The position numbers and the translations under genes are program-made. This document shows, piece by piece, positions 29,284-38,134 of a stretch of 64,000 nucleotides of DNA (position 1 is the stretch's first letter; each line of letters begins with the position of its first letter). The notes beneath the pieces are model-generated. The model was not told where the DNA came from, did not search any database, and worked only from the letters and a program-made list of their open reading frames with translations. Source of the stretch: Methanoregula sp. (GTDB taxonomy: Archaea > Halobacteriota > Methanomicrobia > Methanomicrobiales > Methanospirillaceae); NCBI GenBank assembly GCA_023228295.1, contig JALOBP010000001.1:1-64000 (forward strand). The letters run 5' to 3'.

Positions 29284-29811
29284 ATGTCGTTTGCGCCAGC
29301 TGACTGTGATATCCGGGCTGCATCCTGCACAATCGCCGACCGTTCTGTATTCCTCCGGCAACTTCAGGGTATTGCTGCAGCCCATGATACACATATCATC
29401 TGTTTTAATGCCGATATGATTGCGGGCAGGGCGCATGCAGAAGTTGCGGTGATGCTGGCATCCAGGGCGTTCCATGAGGGAGAGAACATCTCGAACACAG
29501 TCGAGATGGAGGCGCTCCTCTATGCCGCCGGGTCGCGCCAGTGCACTATTGCGACATCTTTTGGTATCCTGAAGGGGGAAAACCGGCTCTGGGTCTGCTG
29601 TATACCGGCACGAGAAGGCTGCTGGGCAGAGCTTTCACAACTGTTCCGGTTCACAGTAGGAGTGGAATGGGATCGGATCGACCTGGCAAAACAGGATCGG
29701 CTGATGGAGATTTTCGCTGTCTCACAAGATGAGGCTGATGCCGCCGGTGGATCAGTACGAATCGTAGATCTGGTGGTGGAACGGGTTGCCCTGCTGCAGG
29801 TCCTCCGATAA
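29284..29811 (+). CDS. cgi121: KEOPS complex subunit Cgi121
   Basis: A 175-residue Cgi121 homologue. In the KEOPS complex it binds tRNA 3' ends and helps Kae1/Bud32 make the universal t6A37 modification. Family signatures include the central NADMIAGRAHAEVAVMLASRAF helix region (abbreviated here), NTVEMEALLYAAGSRQ and IATSFGI. The ATG at 29284 sits just behind GGGTGATC, which overlaps the helicase stop, so translation is probably coupled to hel308. Confidence 0.85.
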   Translation: MSFAPADCDIRAASCTIADRSVFLRQLQGIAAAHDTHIICFNADMIAGRAHAEVAVMLASRAFHEGENISNTVEMEALLYAAGSRQCTIATSFGILKGENRLWVCCIPAREGCWAELSQLFRFTVGVEWDRIDLAKQDRLMEIFAVSQDEADAAGGSVRIVDLVVERVALLQVLR

Positions 29812-30370
29812 GGTTCACTCCTTCCATTATTTACAAGATTTTCTGGTGCCCTTCCGGTAGTGCCCAGGTTGGAAAAAAGGTCTCTGCATATCAGGAAAAT
29901 CTCATGCGGATTCGACAAAACCCTTGTCCGGATAATACTTGAAAACTTCTGACCGGCATCCTTTTACAGCGGAATCCGGGAAAAAAATTTTTAATCGCGA
30001 TCACGGGGTGTTAATTCAGGACGCGATTGTAGGATAATTAACCTTCAACCGGTTGTACAACCTACAAAATTTTGCGTTCTCCGAGATACGATGGTTCACT
30101 GATCAACCGAGTCCTGCCAGAAAAATTTTTAGCAGGGGCTGAGTGGGTGATTGAAATTATTTTTACGGGGATTGGATCCGAAGTGAAAGACAGGGTTTCT
30201 ATCCGGATACGCTGGAGGTTGAGACCTCATTGACTCTTTGCATCTTTTTAAAGTGTATCGAAGCCCAGGAACCTGACCAGACATTGCAGATGTTATTGCA
30301 GTTTCCTATTGGTAATGGACAGACTCCTGGCTATAGGGGGATAATAAAAAGGAATTTGATCCCATCTGGC
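29812..30370. other. 559-base convergent intergenic region rich in inverted repeats
   Basis: No gene is seen between the converging cgi121 and moaB stops, which is unusually long for this genome. It holds several inverted repeats: AATCGCG 29993-29999 with CGCGATT 30022-30028; TTGTAGG 30027-30033 with CCTACAA 30061-30067; the palindrome GGTTGTACAACC 30051-30062; CCTGC 30113-30117 with GCAGG 30132-30136 around AAAAATTTTT; and GAGGT-TGAG-ACCTC 30215-30228. Two near-identical AAAAATTTTTA strings could be TATA-like. A structured non-coding RNA is possible; I recognise no known class. Confidence 0.4.
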
Positions 30371-30883
30371 TCAGCGACTTGCATGACTTAGGATATGGGC
30401 AATCTCCGGAAGGATCAGCTCGGTGGTTGCCAGGGTTACTGCGGGTGTTGATCCCGGGATACAGAAAACTGCTTTTCCATCGATAATACCGGCAACTGCC
30501 CTGGAGAGCATCGATGCTGTGCTGATCTGTATGATGCTTTTTGTCCTGAAAAATTCACCAAATCCCTCTATTCTCTTCTCCAGCAATGGTGAGACCGCCT
30601 CAATAGTGCAGTCATCGTGGGTGAGACCGGTTCCCCCGTTAAGGATAATACAGTTGGACTTTTTTAAAGCCGTGAACAGGGTATTACGGATAGCTTCGAT
30701 CCGGTCAGGAACTATGATGTAATACCCGATGGGGATGGATTTCTCTTCAAGAAGACGGATAATGGTCTTTCCACTGGTATCGCTATCAATGGTTCGAGTG
30801 CTTGAAACGGTAATGACAGCCCCAGTTATATCGATGGATCTTACATGATTATTATTCATAACAGATGTGATGTTGCGCTTCAT
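30371..30883 (-). CDS. moaB: molybdopterin adenylyltransferase MoaB/MogA family
   Basis: A 170-residue MoaB/MogA-fold protein for molybdenum/tungsten cofactor synthesis; family members adenylylate molybdopterin. GAVITVSSTRTIDSDTSG near residues 21-38, and LNGGTGLTHDDCTIEA near 90-105 form the pterin-binding site. PGSTPAVTLATTELI is near the C terminus. Methanogens need this cofactor for formylmethanofuran dehydrogenase and formate dehydrogenase. It is a single leftward gene pointing away from the origin, and its upstream region merges with ORB1. Confidence 0.9.
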   Translation of the reverse strand: MKRNITSVMNNNHVRSIDITGAVITVSSTRTIDSDTSGKTIIRLLEEKSIPIGYYIIVPDRIEAIRNTLFTALKKSNCIILNGGTGLTHDDCTIEAVSPLLEKRIEGFGEFFRTKSIIQISTASMLSRAVAGIIDGKAVFCIPGSTPAVTLATTELILPEIAHILSHASR

Positions 30884-30960
30884 CGGTAATGAGAATTTTG
30901 GGATCTGTTGCAGAATCTCATTTTGATTTTAGCTAATCAGAATTTCTGATATATCTGCAC

Positions 30961-30990
30961 GGACACCCCCCATTATTTCCTGTGGAAATC
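30961..30990 (-). other. origin recognition box ORB1 (inverted)
   Basis: Read on the minus strand this is ATTTCCACAGGAAATAATGG followed by a G-run and TGTCC, i.e. an ORB with its G-rich side pointing left. It matches ORB2 (31171-31197) except for two extra G residues and three substitutions. It marks the left edge of the AT-rich zone. Confidence 0.8.
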
Positions 30991-31146
30991 TTTTTTTATC
31001 GCTGCCATTTCTGTTTTTATGGTTAATAATCTGTTTTTCTAAATGTAAAACAACAAAAAAAGAACCATTTCATAAAAATCATTTCAATTGTTATATATAG
31101 TATTAATGATATATAGTAAAATGGCTTCTTTTATAATAATGAATTA
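30991..31146. other. AT-rich duplex-unwinding zone of the origin
   Basis: About 155 bases of very high A+T lie between the inverted boxes ORB1 and ORB2. It includes two TCTGTTTTT strings and two copies of ATATATAGTA, at 31093-31102 and 31109-31118. In known archaeal origins such a zone between inverted ORBs is where strands open. No coding potential. Confidence 0.7.
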
Positions 31147-31164
31147 GGAAAGGTGCACCTTTCC
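31147..31164. repeat. perfect 18-bp palindrome in the origin
   Basis: GGAAAGGTGCACCTTTCC is a perfect palindrome between the AT-rich zone and ORB2. It could bind a dimeric protein or extrude as a hairpin. It is not part of the ORB consensus. Confidence 0.6.
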
Positions 31165-31170
31165 CAAATA

Positions 31171-31197
31171 TGTTCCACAGGAAACAAAGGGGTGTCC
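31171..31197 (+). other. origin recognition box ORB2
   Basis: TTCCACAGGAAACAAAGGGG is the best ORB of the window: the dyad TTCCACAGGAA followed by the G-string that sets polarity in euryarchaeal and crenarchaeal ORBs. It faces ORB1 in inverted orientation across the AT-rich zone. Its right part, AAAGGGGTGTCCCCCTTT, can also form a hairpin. Confidence 0.85.
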
Positions 31198-31356
31198 CCC
31201 TTTGGTAAAAATCAGTATTCACTTGGATAAAATGGGATTGAAGACACAAAACAATGCCATATTTTACCGGTTTTTTTGGGACATTCAAATAAATAATAAA
31301 AAGTCAGGCATACCTTAAATTGCAAATATTTTTGAAAATAAACCAGAATTTGAATG

Positions 31357-31385
31357 ATTTCCACACGAAGTAAAGGGGTTTATAT
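31357..31385 (+). other. origin recognition box ORB3 abutting the orc1 TATA box
   Basis: TTTCCACACGAAGTAAAGGG is a third, more diverged ORB in the same orientation as ORB2. It runs directly into TTTATATT (31378-31385), the likely TATA box of orc1/cdc6. Orc1 binding here could repress its own promoter; this is inference from the overlap. Confidence 0.65.
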
Positions 31386-31446
31386 TCCGGACTAACCGAT
31401 CGTTTTTTAGTCTTATCTCACTTATTCTCAGCTCCACTGTGTGATC

Positions 31447-32739
31447 ATGCCCGATACCGAAGACCCCTCAACCGGACTATTCAAAAAATATCTTACCAAC
31501 AACAGGATTTTTAAGGATCGCGAGGTGCTCCGACACTCGTACCGCCCCCAGATCCTGCCTCACCGGAAACCCCAGATCGATGAGGTTGCTTCTATCCTAG
31601 CCCCATCTCTTCGGAACGAAACCCCCTCCAATATCCTCATCTACGGTAAGACGGGCACTGGGAAAACGGCGTGTGTCCGTTACGTGGGATTCGAACTGGA
31701 GAAAGCAAGCTCCAAGATGGGAACCCTCTGCCGGATTGTGCACCTGAATTGCGAAGTTATCGATACCCAGTACCGGGTGCTTGCCCAGATTGCAAAGTGC
31801 CTCGATGTCCCGGACGAAGTGGCAAGTGACAAAACCCGCACCCACATCCCAATGACCGGGTGGCCGACAGACCAGGTGTATGCCGAGCTGAAAAACCAGC
31901 TGGAAGCCGGTGGCGGGGTCCTTGTCATCGTGCTGGATGAGATCGACAAGCTCGTCAAGAAAAGTGGGGATGATACCCTCTACAATCTCACACGGATCAA
32001 CTCGGATCTCAAGAACTCAAAGGTAAGTATTATTGGTATCTCCAACGACCTGAGTTTCAAGGATTTCCTTGACCCCCGGGTTCTCTCCTCGCTCTCGGAA
32101 GAAGAGATCGTCTTCCCGCCCTACAATGCCCCGCAACTCGTGGATATCCTTGCCCAGCGTGCTGATGGTGCATTCATGCCCGGGGCCCTTGACGAGGGAG
32201 TCATCCCGCTCTGCTCGGCCCTTGCCGCACAGGAACATGGGGACGCCCGGAGGGCGCTTGACCTCTTCAGGATCTCCGGTGAGCTTGCAGACCGGGACGA
32301 CTCCACGCAGGTGACCGAGGCGCATGTCAAGCTGGCACAGGCCAAGATTGAAACCGACAGCATGATCGAATGCATCGCAACGCTTCCCACGCAGAGCAAG
32401 CTTATTCTCTTCTCAATGCTGATCCTGGAACAGCTTGGCCAGAATATCTTTACGAGCGGGGAAGTCTCACGTATATACCAGGATATTGCCCCCTCGATAG
32501 AGCTTGATGTCCTCACCCACCGCAGGATAACGGATCTCATATCCGAGCTGAATATGCTCGGAGTTATCAACACTCGCGTTGTCAGCCGCGGACGGTATGG
32601 TAGGACCAAGGAGATGTGGTTTGACTCCAATACGGGCAAGATCCGCGAGGTAGTGCTCAAGGATCCGCGTCTGAATGGACTTAAGGATCTTGATGTATCG
32701 CAGATGGAAGCCAAGTGGCTCAAGACCTGGTTCAGGTGA
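31447..32739 (+). CDS. cdc6: origin-binding initiator Orc1/Cdc6
   Basis: A protein of about 430 residues with an AAA+ ATPase part and a C-terminal winged helix, as in archaeal Orc1/Cdc6 initiators. Walker A is IYGKTGTGKTACV near 64-76, Walker B VIVLDEIDKL near 160, sensor 1 IIGISNDLSF, and the DNA-binding wing lies in the last 120 residues (EVSRIYQDIAPSIELDVL, RRITDLISELNMLGVI). It recognises ORBs and helps load the MCM helicase. I prefer ATG 31447; GTG 31441 is in frame. An origin lies directly upstream. Confidence 0.96.
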   Translation: MPDTEDPSTGLFKKYLTNNRIFKDREVLRHSYRPQILPHRKPQIDEVASILAPSLRNETPSNILIYGKTGTGKTACVRYVGFELEKASSKMGTLCRIVHLNCEVIDTQYRVLAQIAKCLDVPDEVASDKTRTHIPMTGWPTDQVYAELKNQLEAGGGVLVIVLDEIDKLVKKSGDDTLYNLTRINSDLKNSKVSIIGISNDLSFKDFLDPRVLSSLSEEEIVFPPYNAPQLVDILAQRADGAFMPGALDEGVIPLCSALAAQEHGDARRALDLFRISGELADRDDSTQVTEAHVKLAQAKIETDSMIECIATLPTQSKLILFSMLILEQLGQNIFTSGEVSRIYQDIAPSIELDVLTHRRITDLISELNMLGVINTRVVSRGRYGRTKEMWFDSNTGKIREVVLKDPRLNGLKDLDVSQMEAKWLKTWFR

Positions 32740-32745
32740 TTAATA

Positions 32746-33237
32746 ATGGATGAAAAAGATCTCGTACTCCTGAAAATTCTCGAGGAGAACAGCCGGCTGT
32801 CAGTGGATGAAATTGCGACCATGATGTCCCTTCCCACAAGTGAGGTTGCAGCAAGGGTACAGGCACTGGAAGCAGCCCGGATCATCAAGGGCTATTCCAC
32901 AGTGGTTAACTGGGAGAAGGCAGGAAACGACGAGGTCGCCGCCATCATCGAGCTGAAAGTAAGCCCCGAGCGCGATTTCGGCTATGATCGGATTGCCGAA
33001 CGGCTCTGCCGCTTCCGGCAGGTCAGGACCCTGCGACTCATTACCGGCACCTATGATCTCCAGATAATCGTGACCGGCAAGAACATGCAGGAAGTATCAC
33101 GGTTTGTCTCCGAGCATGTTGCGCCGATGGACAGGATCCGGGAGACTGCAACGCACATTGTCATGAAGACCTACAAGGAAAATGGCAACGCGTTTTTTGA
33201 ACAACCCGAGACTGAACGTCTGCCCTATACGATGTAA
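32746..33237 (+). CDS. Lrp/AsnC-family transcription regulator
   Basis: A 163-residue Lrp/AsnC protein. The N-terminal helix-turn-helix (LVLLKILEENSRLSVDEIATMMSLP region) is followed by the RAM effector-binding domain with VRTLRLITGTYDLQIIVTG. These regulators respond to amino acids. It begins 7 nt after cdc6 and ends 10 nt before an aminotransferase gene, so it probably forms an operon with the latter and may regulate it. Confidence 0.92.
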   Translation: MDEKDLVLLKILEENSRLSVDEIATMMSLPTSEVAARVQALEAARIIKGYSTVVNWEKAGNDEVAAIIELKVSPERDFGYDRIAERLCRFRQVRTLRLITGTYDLQIIVTGKNMQEVSRFVSEHVAPMDRIRETATHIVMKTYKENGNAFFEQPETERLPYTM

Positions 33238-33247
33238 GGAGTGTACC

Positions 33248-34405
33248 ATGCGCAACTTTGTATCTGGACGGGCACAGGAGATACCGCCCTCCGGGATCAG
33301 GAAATTCTTTGATCTTGTGCTAACCATGGACGACGTAATCTCGCTTGGTGTGGGTGAACCGGATTTCCGTACTCCGTGGAACATCTGCGAGTCCAGTATC
33401 TATTCAATCGAGCAGGGAACAACATCGTACACCTCCAACCGCGGGCTCCAGAGCCTCAGGGATGCCCTATCCCGGCACCTTGCCCGGACCTACAACCTCA
33501 GGTACAACAGTAATAGTGAGATGGTCATCACGACCGGTGTCTCGGAAGGTCTCGATATCGCTGTCCGTGCTGTCACCGACCCGGGTGACGAGGTGCTCAT
33601 TGCACAACCAAGTTATGTCTCGTACGGTCCCTGCGTCACCCTTGCCGGAGGCATCCCGGTACCAGTCCGCTGTACTGAGAAGGATCATTTCAAGCTGAAC
33701 CCGGACTCGCTTGCCGAGAAGATCACAAAAAAGTCAAAATCCCTTATTATCAATTTCCCGAATAACCCGACCGGGGCGGTGATGACGGAAAGTGACCTTA
33801 AGGCAATTGCCGATCTGGTTATCGATCACGATCTCCTGCTCATCAGCGATGAGGTCTATTCGGAGCTCTCGTACGAGAAACGCCACTGTTCAGCTGCAAC
33901 AGTGAGCGATCTCTGGGATCGGACCATCACCCTCAATGGCTTCTCCAAGGCGTACGCGATGACCGGCTGGCGTATCGGTTATCTCTGTGCCCCAAGAGAG
34001 ATCTGCGATGCAGCGCTCAAGATCCACCAGTATGTCATGCTCTGCGCTCCGACAATGGGGCAGGTAGGCGCAGTCGAGGCACTCCGCTCTGCTGAGGAAG
34101 ACAAAAATAGCATGGTCAACGAGTACCTGCTCCGGCGGAACCTGTTCATCGCCGGTCTCAACCGGGTCGGTCTACCCTGCCATGTACCGGAAGGTGCGTT
34201 CTATGCGTTCCCCTCCGTTGAGAAGACCGGTCTCTCGGATGTGGAGTTTGCCGAACAGCTGCTCAGGGAGCAGAAGGTTGCGGTTGTCCCGGGAAGCGTC
34301 TTTGGCGAGGGTGGGGAGGGACACCTCCGGTGTGCCTACGCGGTCTCCCGTAAGGACCTGACCGAAGCACTTCGGAGAATGGAGATCTTTATCAACGGCC
34401 TGTGA
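33248..34405 (+). CDS. class I/II PLP-dependent aminotransferase
   Basis: A 385-residue aminotransferase related to the one at 407-1540 but not a close copy. Motifs: GVGEPDF near 33-39, NFPNNPTGAV near 175, the PLP lysine in [16 protein letters not shown] near 235, and a substrate-carboxylate arginine near the C terminus in HLRCAYAVS. Pairing with an Lrp gene suggests use of an amino acid sensed by it. Likely functions are aspartate or aromatic/branched-chain amino transfer. Start ATG 33248, preceded by GGAGTG. Confidence 0.9.
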   Translation: MRNFVSGRAQEIPPSGIRKFFDLVLTMDDVISLGVGEPDFRTPWNICESSIYSIEQGTTSYTSNRGLQSLRDALSRHLARTYNLRYNSNSEMVITTGVSEGLDIAVRAVTDPGDEVLIAQPSYVSYGPCVTLAGGIPVPVRCTEKDHFKLNPDSLAEKITKKSKSLIINFPNNPTGAVMTESDLKAIADLVIDHDLLLISDEVYSELSYEKRHCSAATVSDLWDRTITLNGFSKAYAMTGWRIGYLCAPREICDAALKIHQYVMLCAPTMGQVGAVEALRSAEEDKNSMVNEYLLRRNLFIAGLNRVGLPCHVPEGAFYAFPSVEKTGLSDVEFAEQLLREQKVAVVPGSVFGEGGEGHLRCAYAVSRKDLTEALRRMEIFINGL

Positions 34406-34540
34406 ATTAAAAACCCCGGGGAGATCCCTTTTTATATTCATAATCCTCCGTATTATCGCAATACTGCAGGCCACTACAATGCTGCCGCTCTCATGAGGGA
34501 TAGTTTATTTTGGGACTTAACCAATACTACATGAAAGACA

Positions 34541-35554
34541 ATGAGCTGTACGATTATCGTAGGTGGATTTTTTGGGGATGAGGGCAAGGGCAAGGTTGTT
34601 GCCCATATTGCCTATAAGGATAAACCTGTAATCATCTCCCGTGGTGGTGTCGGTCCGAATGCCGGCCACACCGTTCAGGTCGGGACCAAGGAATATGGTG
34701 TCCGGATGGTCCCGTCCGGTTTTGTCTATAAGGATGCAAAGCTCTGTATCGGGAGTGGCGTTCTCGTCGATCCCCGTGTCCTGGAACATGAAGTCGAAAT
34801 GCTTGGTGTCCGGGGGAGGGTCTTTGTCGACAAGCGCTGTGGTATAATAACAGAAGACCACATCGCCCGCGACAAGGGAAGTGCCCACCTCTCAAAGAAG
34901 ATCGGAAGCACCGGTTCAGGCTGCGGTCCGGCCAACTCCGACCGCGTCATGCGGACTTCCCCTCAGGCAAAGGATCTGCCGGAACTGGCAGAATACCTGC
35001 TTGATGTCCCAAAAGCAATTGATGACGAGCTTAAAAAGAACAACAACGTCCTTCTCGAAGGCACGCAGGGTTTTGGAATCTCCCTTTATTACGGGACTTA
35101 CCCGTTCGTCACCAGTAAAGACACGTCCGCATCGCAGATCGCTGCGGACAATGGAGTCGGCCCGACAAAGATTGACGATGTTATCGTTGTCTTCAAGGCA
35201 TACCCGACCAGGGTGGGCGAAGGCCCGTTCAGCACCGAAATGTCTGTCGACACATCCGATGCCATGGGCATCCAGGAGTTCGGCACGGTCACCCACCGGA
35301 AACGCCGGATTGGCGGATGGGACGGGGATATGGCCCGCTATTCGGCGATGATCAATGGATGTACCATCGCGGCCATCACCGGGATTGACCGGGTTGACAA
35401 GGACTGTTTCGGGTTAACTGACTATAGCAAACTCACGAAGAAGGCCAGAGATTTCATCCGTCAGGCTGAGGACGATATCGGCTGCTCCGTGGGGCTCATT
35501 TCTACCGGCCCTGAGATGACCCAGATTATCGATATTCGGGATGAACTGGCATGA
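34541..35554 (+). CDS. purA: adenylosuccinate synthase, short archaeal type
   Basis: A 337-residue enzyme that condenses IMP and aspartate using GTP to form adenylosuccinate, the first step from IMP to AMP. GGFFGDEGKGKVVAHI near 7-22 is the P-loop-like GDEGKGK motif; GVGPNAGHT and EGTQGFGISLYYGTYP follow. The length is about 90 residues shorter than bacterial PurA, typical for many euryarchaea. Its stop overlaps the start of the Trm112-like gene by 4 nt. A TATA-like TTTATTTTGG lies about 36 nt upstream. Confidence 0.96.
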   Translation: MSCTIIVGGFFGDEGKGKVVAHIAYKDKPVIISRGGVGPNAGHTVQVGTKEYGVRMVPSGFVYKDAKLCIGSGVLVDPRVLEHEVEMLGVRGRVFVDKRCGIITEDHIARDKGSAHLSKKIGSTGSGCGPANSDRVMRTSPQAKDLPELAEYLLDVPKAIDDELKKNNNVLLEGTQGFGISLYYGTYPFVTSKDTSASQIAADNGVGPTKIDDVIVVFKAYPTRVGEGPFSTEMSVDTSDAMGIQEFGTVTHRKRRIGGWDGDMARYSAMINGCTIAAITGIDRVDKDCFGLTDYSKLTKKARDFIRQAEDDIGCSVGLISTGPEMTQIIDIRDELA

Positions 35555-35733
35555 AACGCTCGCTCATGGATATCCTCTGCTGCCCGGTCTGTAAGGGAGA
35601 TCTCGCCCTCCGGGTTGAGAAGGAAGATGAAAAAGAGATTCTCGAAGGCGGACTCCACTGTGCCGCCTGCAACGTGGAATATCCCATTCACGAGGGTATC
35701 CCCGATCTGCTGCCCCGGACACCCCCCCAGTAG
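35551..35733 (+). CDS. Trm112-like zinc-ribbon protein
   Basis: A 60-residue protein with a zinc ribbon, CCPVCKGDLAL near 10-20 and HCAACNVEYPIHEGIPDLLP near 36-55. This is the Trm112/UPF0434 pattern. Trm112 proteins bind and activate several tRNA, rRNA and protein methyltransferases in eukaryotes and archaea. It is translationally coupled to purA by a 4-nt overlap and followed closely by a membrane-protein gene, then cbiB. Confidence 0.85.
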   Translation: MKRSLMDILCCPVCKGDLALRVEKEDEKEILEGGLHCAACNVEYPIHEGIPDLLPRTPPQ

Positions 35734-35745
35734 ACAGGTACCAGC

Positions 35746-36318
35746 ATGAACCTCCCGCTGCCCGTTTCCATGGCTCTCTCTCCCGGCATGGGAGGATCAG
35801 AACCTGGATACGATATCCACCTCAACCGCAGTGGCATCAACTCCATCGACCTTCCCCGCGAGGATGTCAACGTCGAGATCGGCACCAGTGTTTCCCTGCA
35901 TTTCCTGAACCGGGGTGCCCCAATCCATATCACTGCCAGCTCATCCAATGCCAGCATGTACACGGACTTCTTCCACGAGAATATGTATGTGGTAGATGAG
36001 TCCGTGCTGACAATCCCGATACGGAAGGAAAGCCGGGAAGGTTTTTTTGATCTCGAGATTCTTGCCGGCTATGGTGCGGTAAAGACCGGGCTCCGGGTTC
36101 ATATCATCCCTATCCAGCGCCTGCGCCCTGTTGTGAAGGAAGAGTTCCCGCTCCAGCCGGTTGCAAAGGGGCGGCCGCACATGCTCATGGTCCTGATGGG
36201 GATCTCTTTAATTGTATACAGCACCTGGCTTCTTTATCCCACCATTGAGCTTCTGAATATTGCTGCGTTTCTCATTCTCATCGTCGGGGCTCTCAATACA
36301 TGGTACCGGCAGGATTAG
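35746..36318 (+). CDS. membrane-anchored beta-rich protein, unknown
   Basis: A 190-residue protein. The first about 130 residues look beta-rich (YDIHLNRSGINSIDLP, VNVEIGTSVSLHFLNRG, FFDLEILAGYGAVKTGLRV). Two C-terminal transmembrane helices follow (MLMVLMGISLIVYSTWLLYP and IAAFLILIVGAL). There is no clear signal peptide, so which side the domain faces is uncertain. Its 3' end overlaps the start of cbiB by 19 nt. I do not recognise a family, though position between trm112-like and cbiB suggests a conserved operon. Confidence 0.7.
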   Translation: MNLPLPVSMALSPGMGGSEPGYDIHLNRSGINSIDLPREDVNVEIGTSVSLHFLNRGAPIHITASSSNASMYTDFFHENMYVVDESVLTIPIRKESREGFFDLEILAGYGAVKTGLRVHIIPIQRLRPVVKEEFPLQPVAKGRPHMLMVLMGISLIVYSTWLLYPTIELLNIAAFLILIVGALNTWYRQD

Positions 36319-37241
36319 TCTTTACTGCCCTCATCATCTGTGCCGCGCTTGCCGTGGACCGGTTGATCGGCGATCCCCATTCCCGCTACCATCCGGTTGC
36401 CCTCCTGGGCAGCCTGATCGGCTGGTGGGGAAAACCAGCGACATATCCCCCAAAAATCCAGCGTCTCGCGGGTGTTATATTCTGGCTCTTCACGGTAACG
36501 ATCTTCTCGCTCCCGTTTCTCCTGTTCTCGTGGTATGCACCCTGGGCCATCTACCTGCTCATCGCCCCGTTCCTGCTGAAGTGCTGTTTTGCATGGCGGT
36601 CCCTTGAGGAGCATACGCTTGCGGTTGTGGCAGCAGTAAAAGACGGGGTTGAATCGGGCAGAGAGAAAGTCGGGATGCTGGTCTCCCGCGATACGGCGAA
36701 ACTGGATCGTGACCATGTTCTTTCTGCGGGCTATGAGTCCATGACCGAGAACCTTACTGACAGTATCATCTCCCCACTCTGCTTCTTTGCCGTGTTCGGC
36801 CTTGCCGGTGCGGCAGCGTTCCGTGCGGTCAATACCATGGATGCGATGCTCGGTTACCGTGATGAACGCGAACGTCTTGGCTGGTGTGCAGCCCGTATGG
36901 ATGATATCTGCAATTTTATCCCTGCCCGGATTACGGTCCTCCTTCTTCTCCTGTGGTTTATTCCCAAAGGAACGATTGGCGATGCGGTACGGGTAATGCG
37001 CCGCGATGGGAGGAATCGCCCGGGATTCAATGGCGGGATCGTTATGGCTGCAATGGCAGGCGGTACAGGGATTCGGTTCGAGAAACCCGGGGTCTACACC
37101 ATCGGTGACCGGGTACGAACGCTGGATGAGGCAGGTTCCGATATCCTTTCAGCAACACGGGCAGTAACCCTCATGTTTACCGCGATTGCTGGTAGTGCAC
37201 TGTTTTTATTGGGTATCATAACTAATAGTACCGGCATATGA
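36300..37241 (+). CDS. cbiB: adenosylcobinamide-phosphate synthase CbiB/CobD
   Basis: A 313-residue membrane protein that attaches the aminopropanol linker to adenosylcobyric acid in cobamide synthesis. Signatures: [20 protein letters not shown] near residues 18-37, [16 protein letters not shown], and the conserved [14 protein letters not shown]. Four or five hydrophobic segments are visible. Cobamides are needed by the methanogenesis methyltransferase Mtr. It overlaps the upstream gene by 19 nt and pdxS by 4 nt. Confidence 0.94.
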   Translation: MVPAGLVFTALIICAALAVDRLIGDPHSRYHPVALLGSLIGWWGKPATYPPKIQRLAGVIFWLFTVTIFSLPFLLFSWYAPWAIYLLIAPFLLKCCFAWRSLEEHTLAVVAAVKDGVESGREKVGMLVSRDTAKLDRDHVLSAGYESMTENLTDSIISPLCFFAVFGLAGAAAFRAVNTMDAMLGYRDERERLGWCAARMDDICNFIPARITVLLLLLWFIPKGTIGDAVRVMRRDGRNRPGFNGGIVMAAMAGGTGIRFEKPGVYTIGDRVRTLDEAGSDILSATRAVTLMFTAIAGSALFLLGIITNSTGI

Positions 37242-38134
37242 AACTGGAAGAACTGAGATTTGGCACTGAGCTTCTCAAGCGCGGCTTTGCATCCATGCAG
37301 AAAGGGGGCGTAATCATGGATGTCGTGAATGCCGAGCAGGCTAAGATTGCCGAGGATGCCGGTGCAGTCGCAGTCATGTCACTGGAGCGGGTTCCCTCTG
37401 ATATCAGGAAAATGGGCGGTGTCGCCCGCATGGCAGATCCCGAGAAAGTTGCCGAGATCATCGAAGCTGTCTCAATCCCCGTTATGGGCAAGGTACGGAT
37501 TGGGCACTTTGTCGAAGCCCAGGTGCTGGAAGTCCTTGGTGTGGACATGATCGACGAGAGCGAGGTCCTGACACCGGCAGATGAGCAATACCATATCGAT
37601 AAAAAGCAGTTCAAAGTCCCCTTCGTCTGCGGTGCACGCAACCTTGGCGAGGCCCTCCGCCGGATCAATGAAGGCGCTGCCATGATCCGGACCAAGGGAG
37701 AGGCAGGTACCGGGAACGTTGTCGAGGCTGTCCGCCATATGCGTACGATCATGGGCGAGATCCGGATGCTCCGCGGGCTCGACAAGCAGGAGATGGCCGA
37801 CTATGCCCGCGAGATCGAGGCACCGGCCGAGCTCATATTCGAATGTGCTGAACGCGGACGGCTCCCGGTCGTGAACTTCTCGGCCGGCGGTATTGCAACA
37901 CCCTCGGATGCTGCCATGATGATGCAGCTCGGTGCCGACGGCGTCTTTGTCGGGTCAGGGATATTCAAGTCCACGGAACCCGAGCGAATGGCAAAAGCTA
38001 TCGTGGAAGCGGTCAACAACTTCGATGATGCCACAGTAATCGCAAAAGTCAGCACCGGTCTCGGCGACGCGATGCCGGGCCTTGACATCCACACGCTCCG
38101 TGAAGACGAGGTGCTGCAGACACGTGGACGCTAA
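37238..38134 (+). CDS. pdxS: pyridoxal 5'-phosphate synthase subunit PdxS
   Basis: A 298-residue (beta/alpha)8 protein that makes PLP from ribose 5-phosphate, glyceraldehyde 3-phosphate and ammonia. Near-invariant segments are intact: [35 protein letters not shown] with the catalytic lysine near residue 81-83, [16 protein letters not shown] and [16 protein letters not shown]. Its 3' end overlaps pdxT by 11 nt. PLP made here serves the several aminotransferases of the window. Confidence 0.97.
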   Translation: MKLEELRFGTELLKRGFASMQKGGVIMDVVNAEQAKIAEDAGAVAVMSLERVPSDIRKMGGVARMADPEKVAEIIEAVSIPVMGKVRIGHFVEAQVLEVLGVDMIDESEVLTPADEQYHIDKKQFKVPFVCGARNLGEALRRINEGAAMIRTKGEAGTGNVVEAVRHMRTIMGEIRMLRGLDKQEMADYAREIEAPAELIFECAERGRLPVVNFSAGGIATPSDAAMMMQLGADGVFVGSGIFKSTEPERMAKAIVEAVNNFDDATVIAKVSTGLGDAMPGLDIHTLREDEVLQTRGR

